Origin: MED-G105 sp965263305
GTDB lineage: Bacteria > Pseudomonadota > Alphaproteobacteria > Caulobacterales > Parvularculaceae
Assembly: GCA_965263305.1 (NCBI GenBank)
Contig: OZ253666.1
Coordinates: 3,286,001-3,350,000, forward strand
DNA: 64,000 nt
Direction: 5' to 3'
Shown: positions 35,191 to 44,450 of the stretch, piece by piece
Layout: each line of letters begins with the position of its first letter
Position numbering within the stretch: position 1 is the first letter of the stretch
Translations under genes and position numbers: made by a program
The notes under the pieces: model-generated
What the model saw: only the letters and a program-made list of their open reading frames with translations
Told to the model about the DNA's origin: nothing
The model's database searches: none

Positions 35191-36135
35191 TTAGAAAGTC
35201 GCTGAAAATAATGGCCGATCGGGGCTGACGCCCGCCCGTTTCATGCCGTCGGAATTCCAGGCGAAGGCGATTTCGCCCTCGCGGCTAACGGCGATTACGC
35301 CGCCATTGCCGCCAAGGCGGGCGACATCCTTGATGAGTTGACTGGTGGCCGCGCCAAGGTCAGCGCCTTGATACCGAACACGGCTCGCAACGTCCTGGGC
35401 GCCGCCGGCAAGGATGAAATACTCGCCAAGTCCGGTGCAGGAGGCCGCGACATATTCATCCGCCCACGTTCCTGAACCGATGAGGGGCGTATCGCCGACG
35501 CGCCCCTCTAATTTTCCGAATACGCCCCCTGTGGAGGTGGCGGCGGAAAGGCGGCCCGTCACGTCTAGCGCAACCGCCCCCACGGTGCCGTGGCCCAACT
35601 CGGCTTGCGTCATCTCTTCTGGGTTTACGCCTATCGGCGTTAAATAATACGATCCCGGATCGTTAACAAATGGGAGGCCATGAGTTTGGCAGAAGTTCTT
35701 AGCGCCTTCTCCCGCCAACATTACATGTGGTGTTTCTTCCATGACCCTTCGCGCGGCGGTAATCGGAGAAACAAGATGGGGAACAGCGGCGACGGCGCCG
35801 GCCCGACGTTTGGTTGGCGCATTTTGGTTGGTACTGGCATGATCGCCGGAATTGGCGTCGTCGGTTAAAAGGCCGCCTTCCATGATGGAGGCGTCAAGCT
35901 CCGCATAACCGGCCTTATTGGGGGGCGCACCGCGCCCGGCGATGTAGAGCCCGGATTCCTCCATCTCCAGGACCATCGCTTCCACAACATCAACGCCGCG
36001 CCGCCCGTCCCGAAGTTGCGCTTCGCCTTTCGCGCAAAGATCATGGAGATGCGCATCGGCCTTTGAATAATCTCGGCCATGTTTGGCGCCGGCGCCGCCA
36101 TGGAGGGCGAGGGCGATTTTTTGCGTTTTCGACAT
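35191..36135 (-). CDS. iaaA: Isoaspartyl peptidase / L-asparaginase type 2 (Ntn hydrolase)
   Basis: 314-residue self-cleaving N-terminal nucleophile hydrolase that removes isoaspartyl residues from peptides. The N-terminal LALHGGAGAK, and the cleavage site before Thr184 in ELGHGTVGAVALDVTGR, are diagnostic, as is SGTWADEYVAASCTGLGEY further on. Residues about 93-108 form an Asp/Asn/Thr-rich, probably flexible segment just before the autocleavage region, common but variable in this family. Divergent from gpmA. Confidence 0.9.
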   Translation of the reverse strand: MSKTQKIALALHGGAGAKHGRDYSKADAHLHDLCAKGEAQLRDGRRGVDVVEAMVLEMEESGLYIAGRGAPPNKAGYAELDASIMEGGLLTDDANSGDHASTNQNAPTKRRAGAVAAVPHLVSPITAARRVMEETPHVMLAGEGAKNFCQTHGLPFVNDPGSYYLTPIGVNPEEMTQAELGHGTVGAVALDVTGRLSAATSTGGVFGKLEGRVGDTPLIGSGTWADEYVAASCTGLGEYFILAGGAQDVASRVRYQGADLGAATSQLIKDVARLGGNGGVIAVSREGEIAFAWNSDGMKRAGVSPDRPLFSATF

Positions 36136-36349
36136 AGGCCTGTCTCCCGTTCCCAGTAGATCTTACACCCATTACAATTGCCGTTGAGACGGCGCGTTGC
36201 GCTCTTTCTTCCGTAAGATCTTCTTGGGCGCTTTTTTCATCCTAGCCAAGACCCACCGCGCCGCTTATGACCACCAACATGTCTTTACAAAGCGTCGCCA
36301 CGTCATGCTGGTGCGGCGCACATTTTTAGCAAGAGGACTTTGTCGATCC

Positions 36350-37075
36350 ATGACCCAACTCATTTTGCTTCGCCACGGACAGAGCGAATGGAATTTGCAA
36401 AATCGATTTACCGGCTGGGTGGATGTTGATCTGACAGAAAAAGGCGTTGCCGAAGCGACAAAAGCCGGTGCGTTGATCCGCGATGCTGGGTTAGAGGTGG
36501 AAGGCGCTTATGTGTCGGTTTTGACCCGCGCCATTCGGACATTGCATTTAGCGCTTTCCGCGATGGATCGATTATGGCTGCCGGTGCAAAAGCATTGGCG
36601 CTTGAATGAACGCCATTATGGCGGCCTGACGGGTCTTGATAAGGCGGAAACAGCGATCAAACATGGTGAGGATCAAGTGCGCATTTGGCGGCGTTCCTAT
36701 GATACGCCGCCGCCTGCGATGGAGCCTGCCAATGTCCATAACCCGGCGACGGATCCACGATACGCTCATTTGGCGCCGGGTGACGTTCCGATGACGGAAT
36801 CACTGAAAACGACCCTTGATCGCGTATCCCCCTATTGGCAGGAAGAAATCGCGCCCGGCTTAATCGAAGGGCGCTCCCTTATCATCGCCGCCCATGGCAA
36901 TTCTCTGCGAGCGATCGTTAAATTATTGATGGCGGTGCCGGACGAAGAGATTGTTGGGGTGGAAATCCCCACTGGCAACCCGCTTGTCTTTGATTTTGCG
37001 CCCGGCGGGCTAACCCCTAACAATGTGCGCTATCTTGACGAATCCCGCGCTGCGCCATTGCCGCCAACGCCTTAG
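36350..37075 (+). CDS. gpmA: 2,3-Bisphosphoglycerate-dependent phosphoglycerate mutase
   Basis: Glycolytic interconversion of 3- and 2-phosphoglycerate. 241 residues, normal length. The catalytic phospho-His is in LILLRHGQSEWNLQNRFTGW, with LNERHYGGLTGLDKAE and the second His in AAHGNSLRAIVKLL. ATG 36350 is preferred to the upstream frame to 36197, as family proteins start right before the RHG motif. Confidence 0.94.
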   Translation: MTQLILLRHGQSEWNLQNRFTGWVDVDLTEKGVAEATKAGALIRDAGLEVEGAYVSVLTRAIRTLHLALSAMDRLWLPVQKHWRLNERHYGGLTGLDKAETAIKHGEDQVRIWRRSYDTPPPAMEPANVHNPATDPRYAHLAPGDVPMTESLKTTLDRVSPYWQEEIAPGLIEGRSLIIAAHGNSLRAIVKLLMAVPDEEIVGVEIPTGNPLVFDFAPGGLTPNNVRYLDESRAAPLPPTP

Positions 37076-37126
37076 TCGGCGGCCGTAACGCAAGCATCGA
37101 AATCGTTATTGTCTATACTGATGGTT

Positions 37127-37154
37127 TTAAGCGAATATGGCGATCGTCGCTTAA
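37127..37154. terminator. Inverted repeat between convergent gpmA and HxlR gene
   Basis: TTAAGCGA and TCGCTTAA are separated by 12 bases. The 8-bp stem lies between two convergent stop codons and could end both transcripts, but there is no clean T run. Weak terminator candidate. Confidence 0.3.
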
Positions 37155-37156
37155 GT

Positions 37157-37954
37157 CTACTTCGCCGTCAGATCTTCTTTTTCTTTTTCCATCTGCTCCC
37201 GCGGTTGTTGCGAGGAGGGCGGGCGTTGAGGACTTTCCAGCTCTCTTGCTTTGATTAAAGCAGCGACTTCAAAGGCGACGTCGGCCCCCGGCGTAATCGA
37301 TGTAAAGAAGTGTTTCGCGACGGCCGCGTCACCGCTTATCGATGCTTCATCGACGGAGTATTCGATTGATACCTCGCCGCGCATCGCTTTCATCAAGGTT
37401 TCAACATCGGATTTTATTTGGGTGACCCCCGGCGCATCGGCGCCGCGGCGCGCCGTCATTTCTCCATTCATAAAGAAATAGGTATAAGAATTATCGTCAA
37501 TCGTTAGATGGAGCACATAGTTCTGGGGTTGCGTTTCCATCGTCAGAGTGGCGCATTTGTTGGCGAACATCTCCAGAGCAAGCGCGACGGAATCGGGTTG
37601 CAAATCATTTGAAAAGATACAGTCCCGAGGCGGTGACGGCTCTACGCGGTGCATAAAATACTCGATCGACCAGAGCATCATCTGCCTAATCATCGGGCGA
37701 AGGGCTTCGCCATCATCGGACAGTCGATACTGCCCCCGCGTTTCACTCGATGATGAAATGATCAGGCCCGCTTCTTCCAATTCTTTAAGACGCTTGCTCA
37801 ACAGGTTCGTGCCAAGACCGGGTAGCGCGGTGTGTAAGTCACCGAATCGTCTTGGGCCCAAAAACAACTCTCGCACGATCAGCAACGTCCATCGTTCGCC
37901 TAATAGATCGAGGGCGTAAGCCAGCACACATTCTTGATTATATGTTCGCGCCAT
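37157..37954 (-). CDS. HxlR-family transcriptional regulator with SCP2-like C-terminal domain
   Basis: 265 residues. The N-terminal about 100 residues form the HxlR winged helix (CVLAYALDLLGERWTLLIVR, RRFGDLHTALPGLGTNLLS, KELEEAGLI). The C-terminal part (about 140-240) resembles the SCP2 sterol-carrier-like fold often attached in alphaproteobacterial HxlR proteins, so a hydrophobic ligand is likely. GAAGGA precedes ATG 37954; the frame is open to 37984. The last 30 residues are highly charged. Target genes are unknown. Confidence 0.82.
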   Translation of the reverse strand: MARTYNQECVLAYALDLLGERWTLLIVRELFLGPRRFGDLHTALPGLGTNLLSKRLKELEEAGLIISSSSETRGQYRLSDDGEALRPMIRQMMLWSIEYFMHRVEPSPPRDCIFSNDLQPDSVALALEMFANKCATLTMETQPQNYVLHLTIDDNSYTYFFMNGEMTARRGADAPGVTQIKSDVETLMKAMRGEVSIEYSVDEASISGDAAVAKHFFTSITPGADVAFEVAALIKARELESPQRPPSSQQPREQMEKEKEDLTAK

Positions 37955-38235
37955 TTGGCGGTCCTTCTTGTTTTTTCCTTGCAAGCGCCCGGAATTTTAC
38001 ATCCCCGGTAGGCCTGCCAACGCCTTGAAGCTTCTCTGGTTTTCCAGTTTTAGAACGCCGGACAACCTTCAAAAGGATAAGAACGACGCTGCTTCATCAA
38101 ACTGTCGCACACATTAGCAGATTTGTGATGCTTACGTAAATATAGTTGACACTTTAAAAAAAAGTAGTAAACCGTCTCGTGTTGTCGCGCGTAAATTTAA
38201 TATCGTTAGTTAACGCTTCGTCAGGAGAGACCACT

Positions 38236-38538
38236 ATGTCCATGAAAACAGCCATCCGCTCCACTTCTATCGCCATCGCTTCCGTCCTCGTCGCTGCCCC
38301 ATTAGCGGTGACCCCAGCATTCGCCGCAAGCGCCCAACAGCAGATCGCCATGTGCACCAAGGCGCTCGACGCTCAAGGCCTGACAAAGGCCGGCGAGTAC
38401 CGGTCGAAATTTGTAAAATCAAAGGGCGGCGCCGTGAAAACCATCACGCTGAAAATCTACCCACAGAATGGGTCTGGCAGCCTGACAGCCAAGTGCAGAA
38501 TTAAAGGCGGCAGCGTTATTTCAGCCAATCTCGGCTAA
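38236..38538 (+). CDS. Small secreted protein of unknown function
   Basis: 100 residues with a clear signal peptide (cleavage near AFA-AS, residue 30). The mature 70-residue part is basic and has just two Cys (40 and 87), fitting one disulfide. It contains KTITLKIYPQNGSGSLTAKC, beta-like. AGGAG sits eight bases before ATG 38236. A possible -35 TTGACA at 38146-38151 lies 84 bases upstream, with a good rho-independent terminator downstream, so it should be a monocistronic, possibly well-expressed transcript. I recognise no family. Confidence 0.78.
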   Translation: MSMKTAIRSTSIAIASVLVAAPLAVTPAFAASAQQQIAMCTKALDAQGLTKAGEYRSKFVKSKGGAVKTITLKIYPQNGSGSLTAKCRIKGGSVISANLG

Positions 38539-38592
38539 TGCCCCTTCACAGGTTTCGTTAGAAAACCCCGACAGCCAAAACGCCCCCTGAGA

Positions 38593-38618
38593 GTCCGCGC
38601 CCTAGGCGCGGACTTTTC
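38593..38618 (+). terminator. Rho-independent terminator after the small secreted protein
   Basis: GTCCGCGCC, loop CTA, GGCGCGGAC followed by TTTTCCTTT. The 9-bp perfect stem ends 75 bases after the stop. The rest of the gap up to 38894 holds only the presumed promoter of the DAHP synthase gene. Confidence 0.88.
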
Positions 38619-38894
38619 CTTTGTCAGAACCTTGTTCCAGCGGGCAATGGTCCGCCGGTGTCACCGGACGCCGTGACCAGCAGCAGCTACATAGTGTCGC
38701 CGATCACAAAGGAACTTCACTGGGCCCCTGAAAATCTCGCTTGCGCGCCGAAACATGTGGCGCAGCAGGGCGGTCTGTTCATTGCAGCGCACATCACCAG
38801 TCGTTAGAAGAACGGCTTGGGCCAGATGCATTTTTGTCAGGTCCGTGAGTTTTCAAGTCCGCCTAACCAATGGCCGTATTCTGAAAGGGCCGAT

Positions 38895-40259
38895 ATGTCT
38901 GCGCAACAAGCATGGTCGCCTAAAAGCTGGCGTGAGAAGCCTGCGAAACATTTGCCGACCGATTATCCTGATGGCGACGCCTTAACGTCGGTAGAGCAGG
39001 AACTGGCTGAATACCCGCCATTGGTGTTCGCCGGTGAGGTGCGCACATTGCGAGCGCGCTTAGCCGACGTTGCGAACGGCAAAGCATTTTTGCTGCAAGG
39101 CGGGGACTGCGCAGAGAGTTTTAAGGAATTTCACCCCGATAATATCCGCGACACTTTCCGGGTGCTTTTGCAGATGTCTGTGGCGTTGACCTTTGGCGGA
39201 TCGGCGCCGGTTGTGAAGGTAGGGCGTATCGCGGGGCAATTCGCAAAACCCCGATCAAAACCAACAGAAACCCGCGATGGGGTCGAACTGCCGAGCTATC
39301 GCGGTGACAATATCAACGGCATGGAGTTCACGCCTGAAGCACGGACCCCCGATCCGCAGCGATTGTTAAAGGCCTATGGCCAAGCGGCGGCGACATTAAA
39401 CCTAATTCGTGCTTTTGCTGGGGGCGGATATGCCGACCTGAATAACGTCCATAAGTGGAACCTTGAATTTGTCCGCGATACGCAACAAAGCGATTTATAT
39501 CGTCAGTTGGCGGATAAAATATCCGAAGCCCTGACGTTTATGAAGGCGTGCGGGATTAACGGCGAACAGGTGCCGTCAATTCGTGAAACCGAGTTTTTCA
39601 CGAGCCATGAAGCATTGTTGTTGGGCTATGAACAGGCGTTAACGCGCGTCGATTCAACAACCGGCGATTGGTACGACACATCCGCCCATATGATCTGGAT
39701 CGGCGATCGCACCCGGCAACCAGACGGGGCGCATGTCGAGTTCTGCCGCGGGGTTGAAAACCCGATTGGCGTCAAATGTGGACCAAGCCTTGATCCCGAT
39801 GATCTCATGGTTTTGCTCGACCGCCTGAACCAAAAAAACGAGGCCGGACGCATTGTCCTCATCTCCCGATTTGGCGCTGAAAACGTCGGGTCCGGCTTGC
39901 CCCCGCTTGTCCGAAAAGTGACGGCGGAAGGGCGAAAGGTGGTTTGGTCAAGCGACCCAATGCACGGTAACACCATTACCGCCGATAACGGTCTAAAGAC
40001 CCGCCATTTTGATAATATTTTGAAAGAAGTGGGGAGTTTCTTTGAAATCTGTCGCGCCGAAGGCGCATGTCCGGGCGGCGTGCATTTCGAAATGACTGGG
40101 CAGGATGTGACTGAATGTCTCGGCGGACGCGATGACATCACCGTGGGGGATTTAGCGTCACGCTATCATACCCATTGCGATCCCCGTCTCAATGCCCGCC
40201 AGGCATTGGAATTAGCGTTCATTTTGGCTGAAAGGCTCAAAGCCTCTCGGGCTTTGTAA
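38895..40259 (+). CDS. aroG: Class II 3-deoxy-7-phosphoheptulonate (DAHP) synthase
   Basis: First enzyme of the shikimate pathway, condensing phosphoenolpyruvate and erythrose 4-phosphate. The 454-residue size and sequence are of the plant/actinobacterial-like class II: LLQGGDCAESFKEF with the metal-binding Cys, VGRIAGQFAKPRSKP, and SDPMHGNTIT with CPGGVHFEMTGQDVTECLGG near the end. AAAGGG precedes ATG 38895. No leader peptide or attenuator is visible upstream. Gene naming varies (aroF, aroG, aroH are all used for this class). Confidence 0.93.
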   Translation: MSAQQAWSPKSWREKPAKHLPTDYPDGDALTSVEQELAEYPPLVFAGEVRTLRARLADVANGKAFLLQGGDCAESFKEFHPDNIRDTFRVLLQMSVALTFGGSAPVVKVGRIAGQFAKPRSKPTETRDGVELPSYRGDNINGMEFTPEARTPDPQRLLKAYGQAAATLNLIRAFAGGGYADLNNVHKWNLEFVRDTQQSDLYRQLADKISEALTFMKACGINGEQVPSIRETEFFTSHEALLLGYEQALTRVDSTTGDWYDTSAHMIWIGDRTRQPDGAHVEFCRGVENPIGVKCGPSLDPDDLMVLLDRLNQKNEAGRIVLISRFGAENVGSGLPPLVRKVTAEGRKVVWSSDPMHGNTITADNGLKTRHFDNILKEVGSFFEICRAEGACPGGVHFEMTGQDVTECLGGRDDITVGDLASRYHTHCDPRLNARQALELAFILAERLKASRAL

Positions 40260-40425
40260 AGCGCCTCCACAACGGGCGTTAGGTCAGTATCACCTTTGCA
40301 ACGACCTCTCAATGTAAGGCGTTTGCTGCTATCAATTGAGGTTCGCCCGTATTTTTTGTCGCTGCGTTAGGCTATCCTGTCGCGAGTTTGTCGTCCTCGT
40401 TGGCTGCCCATATTCAGCAACAGAG

Positions 40426-41448
40426 ATGATTACGGGTGGTGGAGTTGTAGACGTGGTGACATTACGGGCGGGAGTGATAGGCGCGGGGGTATTCGGCGGA
40501 TACCACGCCAATAAACTCGCAAATAATACTTCGTGCTCTTTGGCGGCTATTTATGATCCGGATGCTGAGCGGTCGGAAAAGCTTGCCACGTTGCATGGCG
40601 CGAAATCGATCTCTGATTTAGAGGCGTTTTTTGCGGCCGTGGATATTGTCAGCATCGCCGCCCCCGCTATTCATCATGTCCGGCTCGGTGAAGCCGCGCT
40701 TGCAGCGGGCAAGCATGTTTACATGGAAAAACCTTTAGCATTGGAGCCGGAGAGCGCTGAGCGGTTGATCAGCCTTGCCGCCGCCTCGGGATTGGCGCTC
40801 CATGTCGGCCACCAAGAGCGCCAAGTGATTGCTGCGACGCCGATTGCAAGCTTAGGCCGTCCGAAGAAACTCGAGTTCTGCCGGTGTGGGCCGCCATCTG
40901 GGCGCTGCCAAGACGTCTCTGTGGTCTTCGACCTTATGGTGCATGACCTCGATATAGCGGCGATGGCAGGGTTAAGGGGGCCAACTCGTGTTTATGCCGC
41001 AGGTGACCCCGATGATACGGTCGCAACGCTCGAATTTGCGGATGGTGCACGGGCCTCATTCGCCGCAAGCAGAACAGCGAAATCCTGGGACCGTCGGCTA
41101 ATTGGCGAGTTTACAAATTGTTTAGTCGAAATAGACTTTATAGCGCGCGAAGTGCGCACAACGTCCCTTTTGCCAGACGATAAACCCGCAAATACTGTTA
41201 CTACTTCTCTAGATATGAATGATCCTCTCGGCGCCAATGTTACGGCGTTCATTGACGATACGATACGGCGCAGTGCAAAGTTGCAGAGTAAATCAATTTC
41301 TAGAGGGTATCGGCAAATAATGGAGCCTGCTCAAGAGGAAAGCTTAGCTTTGCTTGGAGCAGCAGAAGCGGTTTCAATGGCAGCGTCTATTGAGAGAGCC
41401 CGCGATGAATTGTCGATAACGGCGCGAAGTGAAAGTGTGACGATATGA
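40426..41448 (+). CDS. Gfo/Idh/MocA-family oxidoreductase, GnnA/WbpB-like
   Basis: About 340 residues. The N-terminal Rossmann motif is GVIGAGVFGGYHANKL and the catalytic Lys is in HVYMEKPLALEP. The partner in the next gene is a DegT aminotransferase that overlaps by four bases (ATGA). Such a pair oxidises and aminates C3 of a UDP-sugar: GnnA/GnnB make UDP-GlcNAc3N for diamino lipid A and WbpB/WbpE make a diaminouronate for O-antigen. The start is uncertain: ATG 40426 has no clear ribosome site, whereas GTG 40453/40456 follows GGTGGAG. The C-terminal half (DLMVHDLDIAAM) is typical of the family. Confidence 0.8.
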   Translation: MITGGGVVDVVTLRAGVIGAGVFGGYHANKLANNTSCSLAAIYDPDAERSEKLATLHGAKSISDLEAFFAAVDIVSIAAPAIHHVRLGEAALAAGKHVYMEKPLALEPESAERLISLAAASGLALHVGHQERQVIAATPIASLGRPKKLEFCRCGPPSGRCQDVSVVFDLMVHDLDIAAMAGLRGPTRVYAAGDPDDTVATLEFADGARASFAASRTAKSWDRRLIGEFTNCLVEIDFIAREVRTTSLLPDDKPANTVTTSLDMNDPLGANVTAFIDDTIRRSAKLQSKSISRGYRQIMEPAQEESLALLGAAEAVSMAASIERARDELSITARSESVTI

Positions 41449-42608
41449 ACGGCGTCGCGAATTTAACGCTGGTGGACGGATCGGCGGTTGGCGAAATTGC
41501 TTTTATCGATTTGAAAGCGCAGCAAAAACGCATTCGCAAACGTGTCGAAGAGCGGTTGGCGGCGGTTCTTGACCATGGCCGTTATATCGCGGGGCCAGAA
41601 ATTGAAGAACTCGAAGAGCTGTTAGCGGCGCGCACTGGCGCGGCGGCGACGGTTACCTGCGCGAGCGGTACGGCTGCGCTGATCATCCCGCTCCTTGCCC
41701 GAAACATCGGCCACGGCGACGCCGTTTTCTTGCCCGCTTTTACCTATAACGCGACGGCCAATGCGGTTCTAATGACGGGCGCGACCCCCATTTTCATCGA
41801 TGTTGATCCGCATACGTTCAATATTGATATCGAAGACTTCGAAAACCGTTTGAATGCGGTCAAGAAAGAAGGTTTGCTACGCCCTGCTGGGGTGATTGCG
41901 GTGGATTTGTTTGGGGCGCCAGCGGATTACACTCGTTTGGCGGCATTGGCGGACCAAAACGATCTGTTTCTATTTGCGGACGCCGCTCAGAGTTTCGGCG
42001 CTTCATTGAATGGCGTTGCGGTCGGAAATTTGGCGCCAGCGACAGCGACGAGTTTTTTTCCCGGAAAAGCCCTCGGCGCCTATGGCGATGCCGGCGCTAT
42101 CTTTGCGCAGGACAAGGATGAGGCGTTGCTATGGGAGTCTATCCGCTGGCATGGCACTGATGCAGCGCGCAAAACATCCGTGCGCGTCGGGTTTAATGGT
42201 CGCATGGATACCTTCCAAGCCGCCGTCTTACTGGAAAAAATTGCGATCTTTGATGATGAGCTCGAAGCGAGGGCGATGATCGCGGGCATTTACGATAAAC
42301 GGCTAAACCGATTAGGGCAGCCTCAACGGCATTTGGATGGATCTCAGTCTGGCTATAGTTATTATTCTTTTTGTGTGAAAGATCGCGATGAGACAGCCGC
42401 CTTTTTAAAGGCGCGTGGTGTGCCGACGGCGATTTACTACGCAACGCCGCTCCATCAAATGGACGCATTTAGCGCTTATGCGCCTGAAGGGGGACTGCCG
42501 GTCACGGAAGCATTGGCGAGCGATATCTTGTCGTTGCCGATGCATCCCTATCTAACGCCTGATCAGGCCCATTACATCTGTGATGCGGTCGAGGCGGCCA
42601 TTTCCTGA
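41445..42608 (+). CDS. DegT/DnrJ/EryC1/StrS sugar aminotransferase, GnnB/WbpE-like
   Basis: PLP aminotransferase of 387 residues acting on nucleotide ketosugars. The N-terminal EIAFIDLKAQQKRIRKRVEE and the glycine-rich GPEIEELEELLA are typical. The PLP Lys lies in SFFPGKALGAYGDAGAI, with DAAQSFGASLNG before it. It overlaps the oxidoreductase start-to-stop (ATGA), so the two steps are coupled. Whether the product feeds lipid A or surface polysaccharide cannot be told here, since no lpx or glycosyltransferase genes are adjacent. Confidence 0.87.
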   Translation: MNGVANLTLVDGSAVGEIAFIDLKAQQKRIRKRVEERLAAVLDHGRYIAGPEIEELEELLAARTGAAATVTCASGTAALIIPLLARNIGHGDAVFLPAFTYNATANAVLMTGATPIFIDVDPHTFNIDIEDFENRLNAVKKEGLLRPAGVIAVDLFGAPADYTRLAALADQNDLFLFADAAQSFGASLNGVAVGNLAPATATSFFPGKALGAYGDAGAIFAQDKDEALLWESIRWHGTDAARKTSVRVGFNGRMDTFQAAVLLEKIAIFDDELEARAMIAGIYDKRLNRLGQPQRHLDGSQSGYSYYSFCVKDRDETAAFLKARGVPTAIYYATPLHQMDAFSAYAPEGGLPVTEALASDILSLPMHPYLTPDQAHYICDAVEAAIS

Positions 42609-42710
42609 TCGTCGTTGTCGCTCAAGTAATTCTTACAAAGAGGGTGTCGCCTCGTAGAGATCTGCGCGATGGCATCGAGGGGGTCGCCTTAGGTGGTGCA
42701 CGGGGGATTA

Positions 42711-44399
42711 TTACCGCGATGACTTCAGGTGCGACGTGTTCAACAAGCCAATAATTGCAAGGGGTAAAAGCCCAAGGGCGATTAAAGTGAGCGCCATGAT
42801 TGACGCTTCCGCGACGCGTTCATCCGAAGCGAGGCGATAAACGCTCGTTGCAAGCGTCTCCATGCCGAATGGGCGCAGGATGAGCGTTGCGGGAAGTTCT
42901 TTTGCGATGTCGATAAAGACTATGGCAAGCCCTGCCAGCATTGATGGTCGGATGAGGGGCAGGTGGATCCGATGAAAAATCGCGCCGCCTCGCACACCCA
43001 TTGTGCGGGCGGCGTCGAAAAACGATGGGGTAATCTGCGCTAGGCCGGCGGCGGCGTTGTCATGACCGATGGTGAGAAACCGCACGACATAGGCGTACAG
43101 TAAAAGCGCGCCGCCACTGCCGGCAATCAGCGGTCCGCGCAATCCTTCCGGGAAAAAGCTGATCAATTGTAAAATGCCGACGGCGACGAGGGCGCCTGGC
43201 AACGCATATCCTAGGGTTGCGATACGTAGTGCCCCTGTTTGTAGGAGCGCCCGCTTTGTTCGGCGCATTGAGCGTAAGTGAACGGAAAAAGCGAGCCCGC
43301 CGCCGATCGCTGTCGTGACAACCGCCCCCAAGCCCGCGAGCCATATCGTATTCGTCAGGGCATCAATGGTTTTTGTCGATAATGCCTGCGCGCTATCGCC
43401 AACCGCCATGGTCGTGAGGGTCAGCACGGGGATTAAGAACCCAAAAAGAGAGGGCGCCAGACAGGCGAGGACCGCCGTCAGCGCTGGAACACCGCGCAAT
43501 GCGAGACGTTGCGGCGCCCGCCCGCCCCGGGCGCCATCATCGCGACGACCGCGCCGAGCGGCGCTTTCAAGCCAAACAAGGAAAATAGCGATCAGGAACA
43601 AACCGGCCGCCAATTGCGCCGCAGCCACAACATCGCCCAACCCGCGCCAAACCCGGAAGACCCCCGTGGATAGGGTGGGAACGCCGTAATACTCCGCAAC
43701 GCCGAAATCTCCGGCGGTCTCCATTAAGCAAAGAGCGACCCCGCCTGCTAACGCAGGGCGGATTAAAGGGAAAAGGACTTGCTGCAAAACCGTCGCAGGT
43801 CGCGCGCCAAGGCTTCGCGCCGCTTCGAAGAAGACGCTTGATCGATTGGTCAAAACGGCGCGAACAGCAAGATAGACATAAGGGTAAGTGCACAAGGTCA
43901 ATACGAAAGCCGCCCCCGCTAAGGAGCGAATGGGGGCCGATGGTGCGCCGATGAACCGAAGGAACGCGCCAACTGCGCCAAACGGAGAAAAAAGATCACC
44001 ATAAACATAGGCGGCGATATAGGCGGGAACGGCAAGTGGCGCGGCCAAAAGCACCCCGAGAATACGACGACCTGGAAACTCTGTCAGCGCCGTGAGGAAT
44101 GCGGCGCCGGCGCCGATCACGCCGGCGCTTATCCCAACACTCAGGCACAGACCTACCGTCCCAAAGAGATAGCGCGGTCCGGTCGTAGTCCAGATATGGG
44201 CTTGCGCATCAATGCTCTGGCTGGGGGTGAAAAGGCTTGCAGTCACCGCTGCCATCGGTGCGGCGATCAACACGGTGATTAGAAGCAGGCTTATCGTTGA
44301 TAGGCTGACCCATCGTCGCGCCTGTTCTAGCGGGGCGCCCGCGTTCACTTTAGACGACGGTTGATCGGTCCTAATTGGCGGTAACGTTTCGGCAGTCAT
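42711..44399 (-). CDS. fbpB: Ferric iron ABC transporter permease (two fused MetI domains)
   Basis: 562 residues with about 12 transmembrane helices and two binding-protein-dependent transport domains, each with the EAAxxxG-type coupling loop: FFEAARSLGARPATVLQQVLF and FFDAARTMGVRGGAIFHRIH. This fused double permease is the FbpB/SfuB type for ferric iron. ATG 44399 is chosen where the start gives a short cytoplasmic tail; the upstream extension would run into fbpC. It is divergent from fbpC with only about 50 bases between, an uncommon arrangement for this system. Confidence 0.9.
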   Translation of the reverse strand: MTAETLPPIRTDQPSSKVNAGAPLEQARRWVSLSTISLLLITVLIAAPMAAVTASLFTPSQSIDAQAHIWTTTGPRYLFGTVGLCLSVGISAGVIGAGAAFLTALTEFPGRRILGVLLAAPLAVPAYIAAYVYGDLFSPFGAVGAFLRFIGAPSAPIRSLAGAAFVLTLCTYPYVYLAVRAVLTNRSSVFFEAARSLGARPATVLQQVLFPLIRPALAGGVALCLMETAGDFGVAEYYGVPTLSTGVFRVWRGLGDVVAAAQLAAGLFLIAIFLVWLESAARRGRRDDGARGGRAPQRLALRGVPALTAVLACLAPSLFGFLIPVLTLTTMAVGDSAQALSTKTIDALTNTIWLAGLGAVVTTAIGGGLAFSVHLRSMRRTKRALLQTGALRIATLGYALPGALVAVGILQLISFFPEGLRGPLIAGSGGALLLYAYVVRFLTIGHDNAAAGLAQITPSFFDAARTMGVRGGAIFHRIHLPLIRPSMLAGLAIVFIDIAKELPATLILRPFGMETLATSVYRLASDERVAEASIMALTLIALGLLPLAIIGLLNTSHLKSSR

Positions 44400-44450
44400 A
44401 ATCTGTTTACGGCTATCATTTGCCAGCAGATAATGCGAGATGAAATTGAT

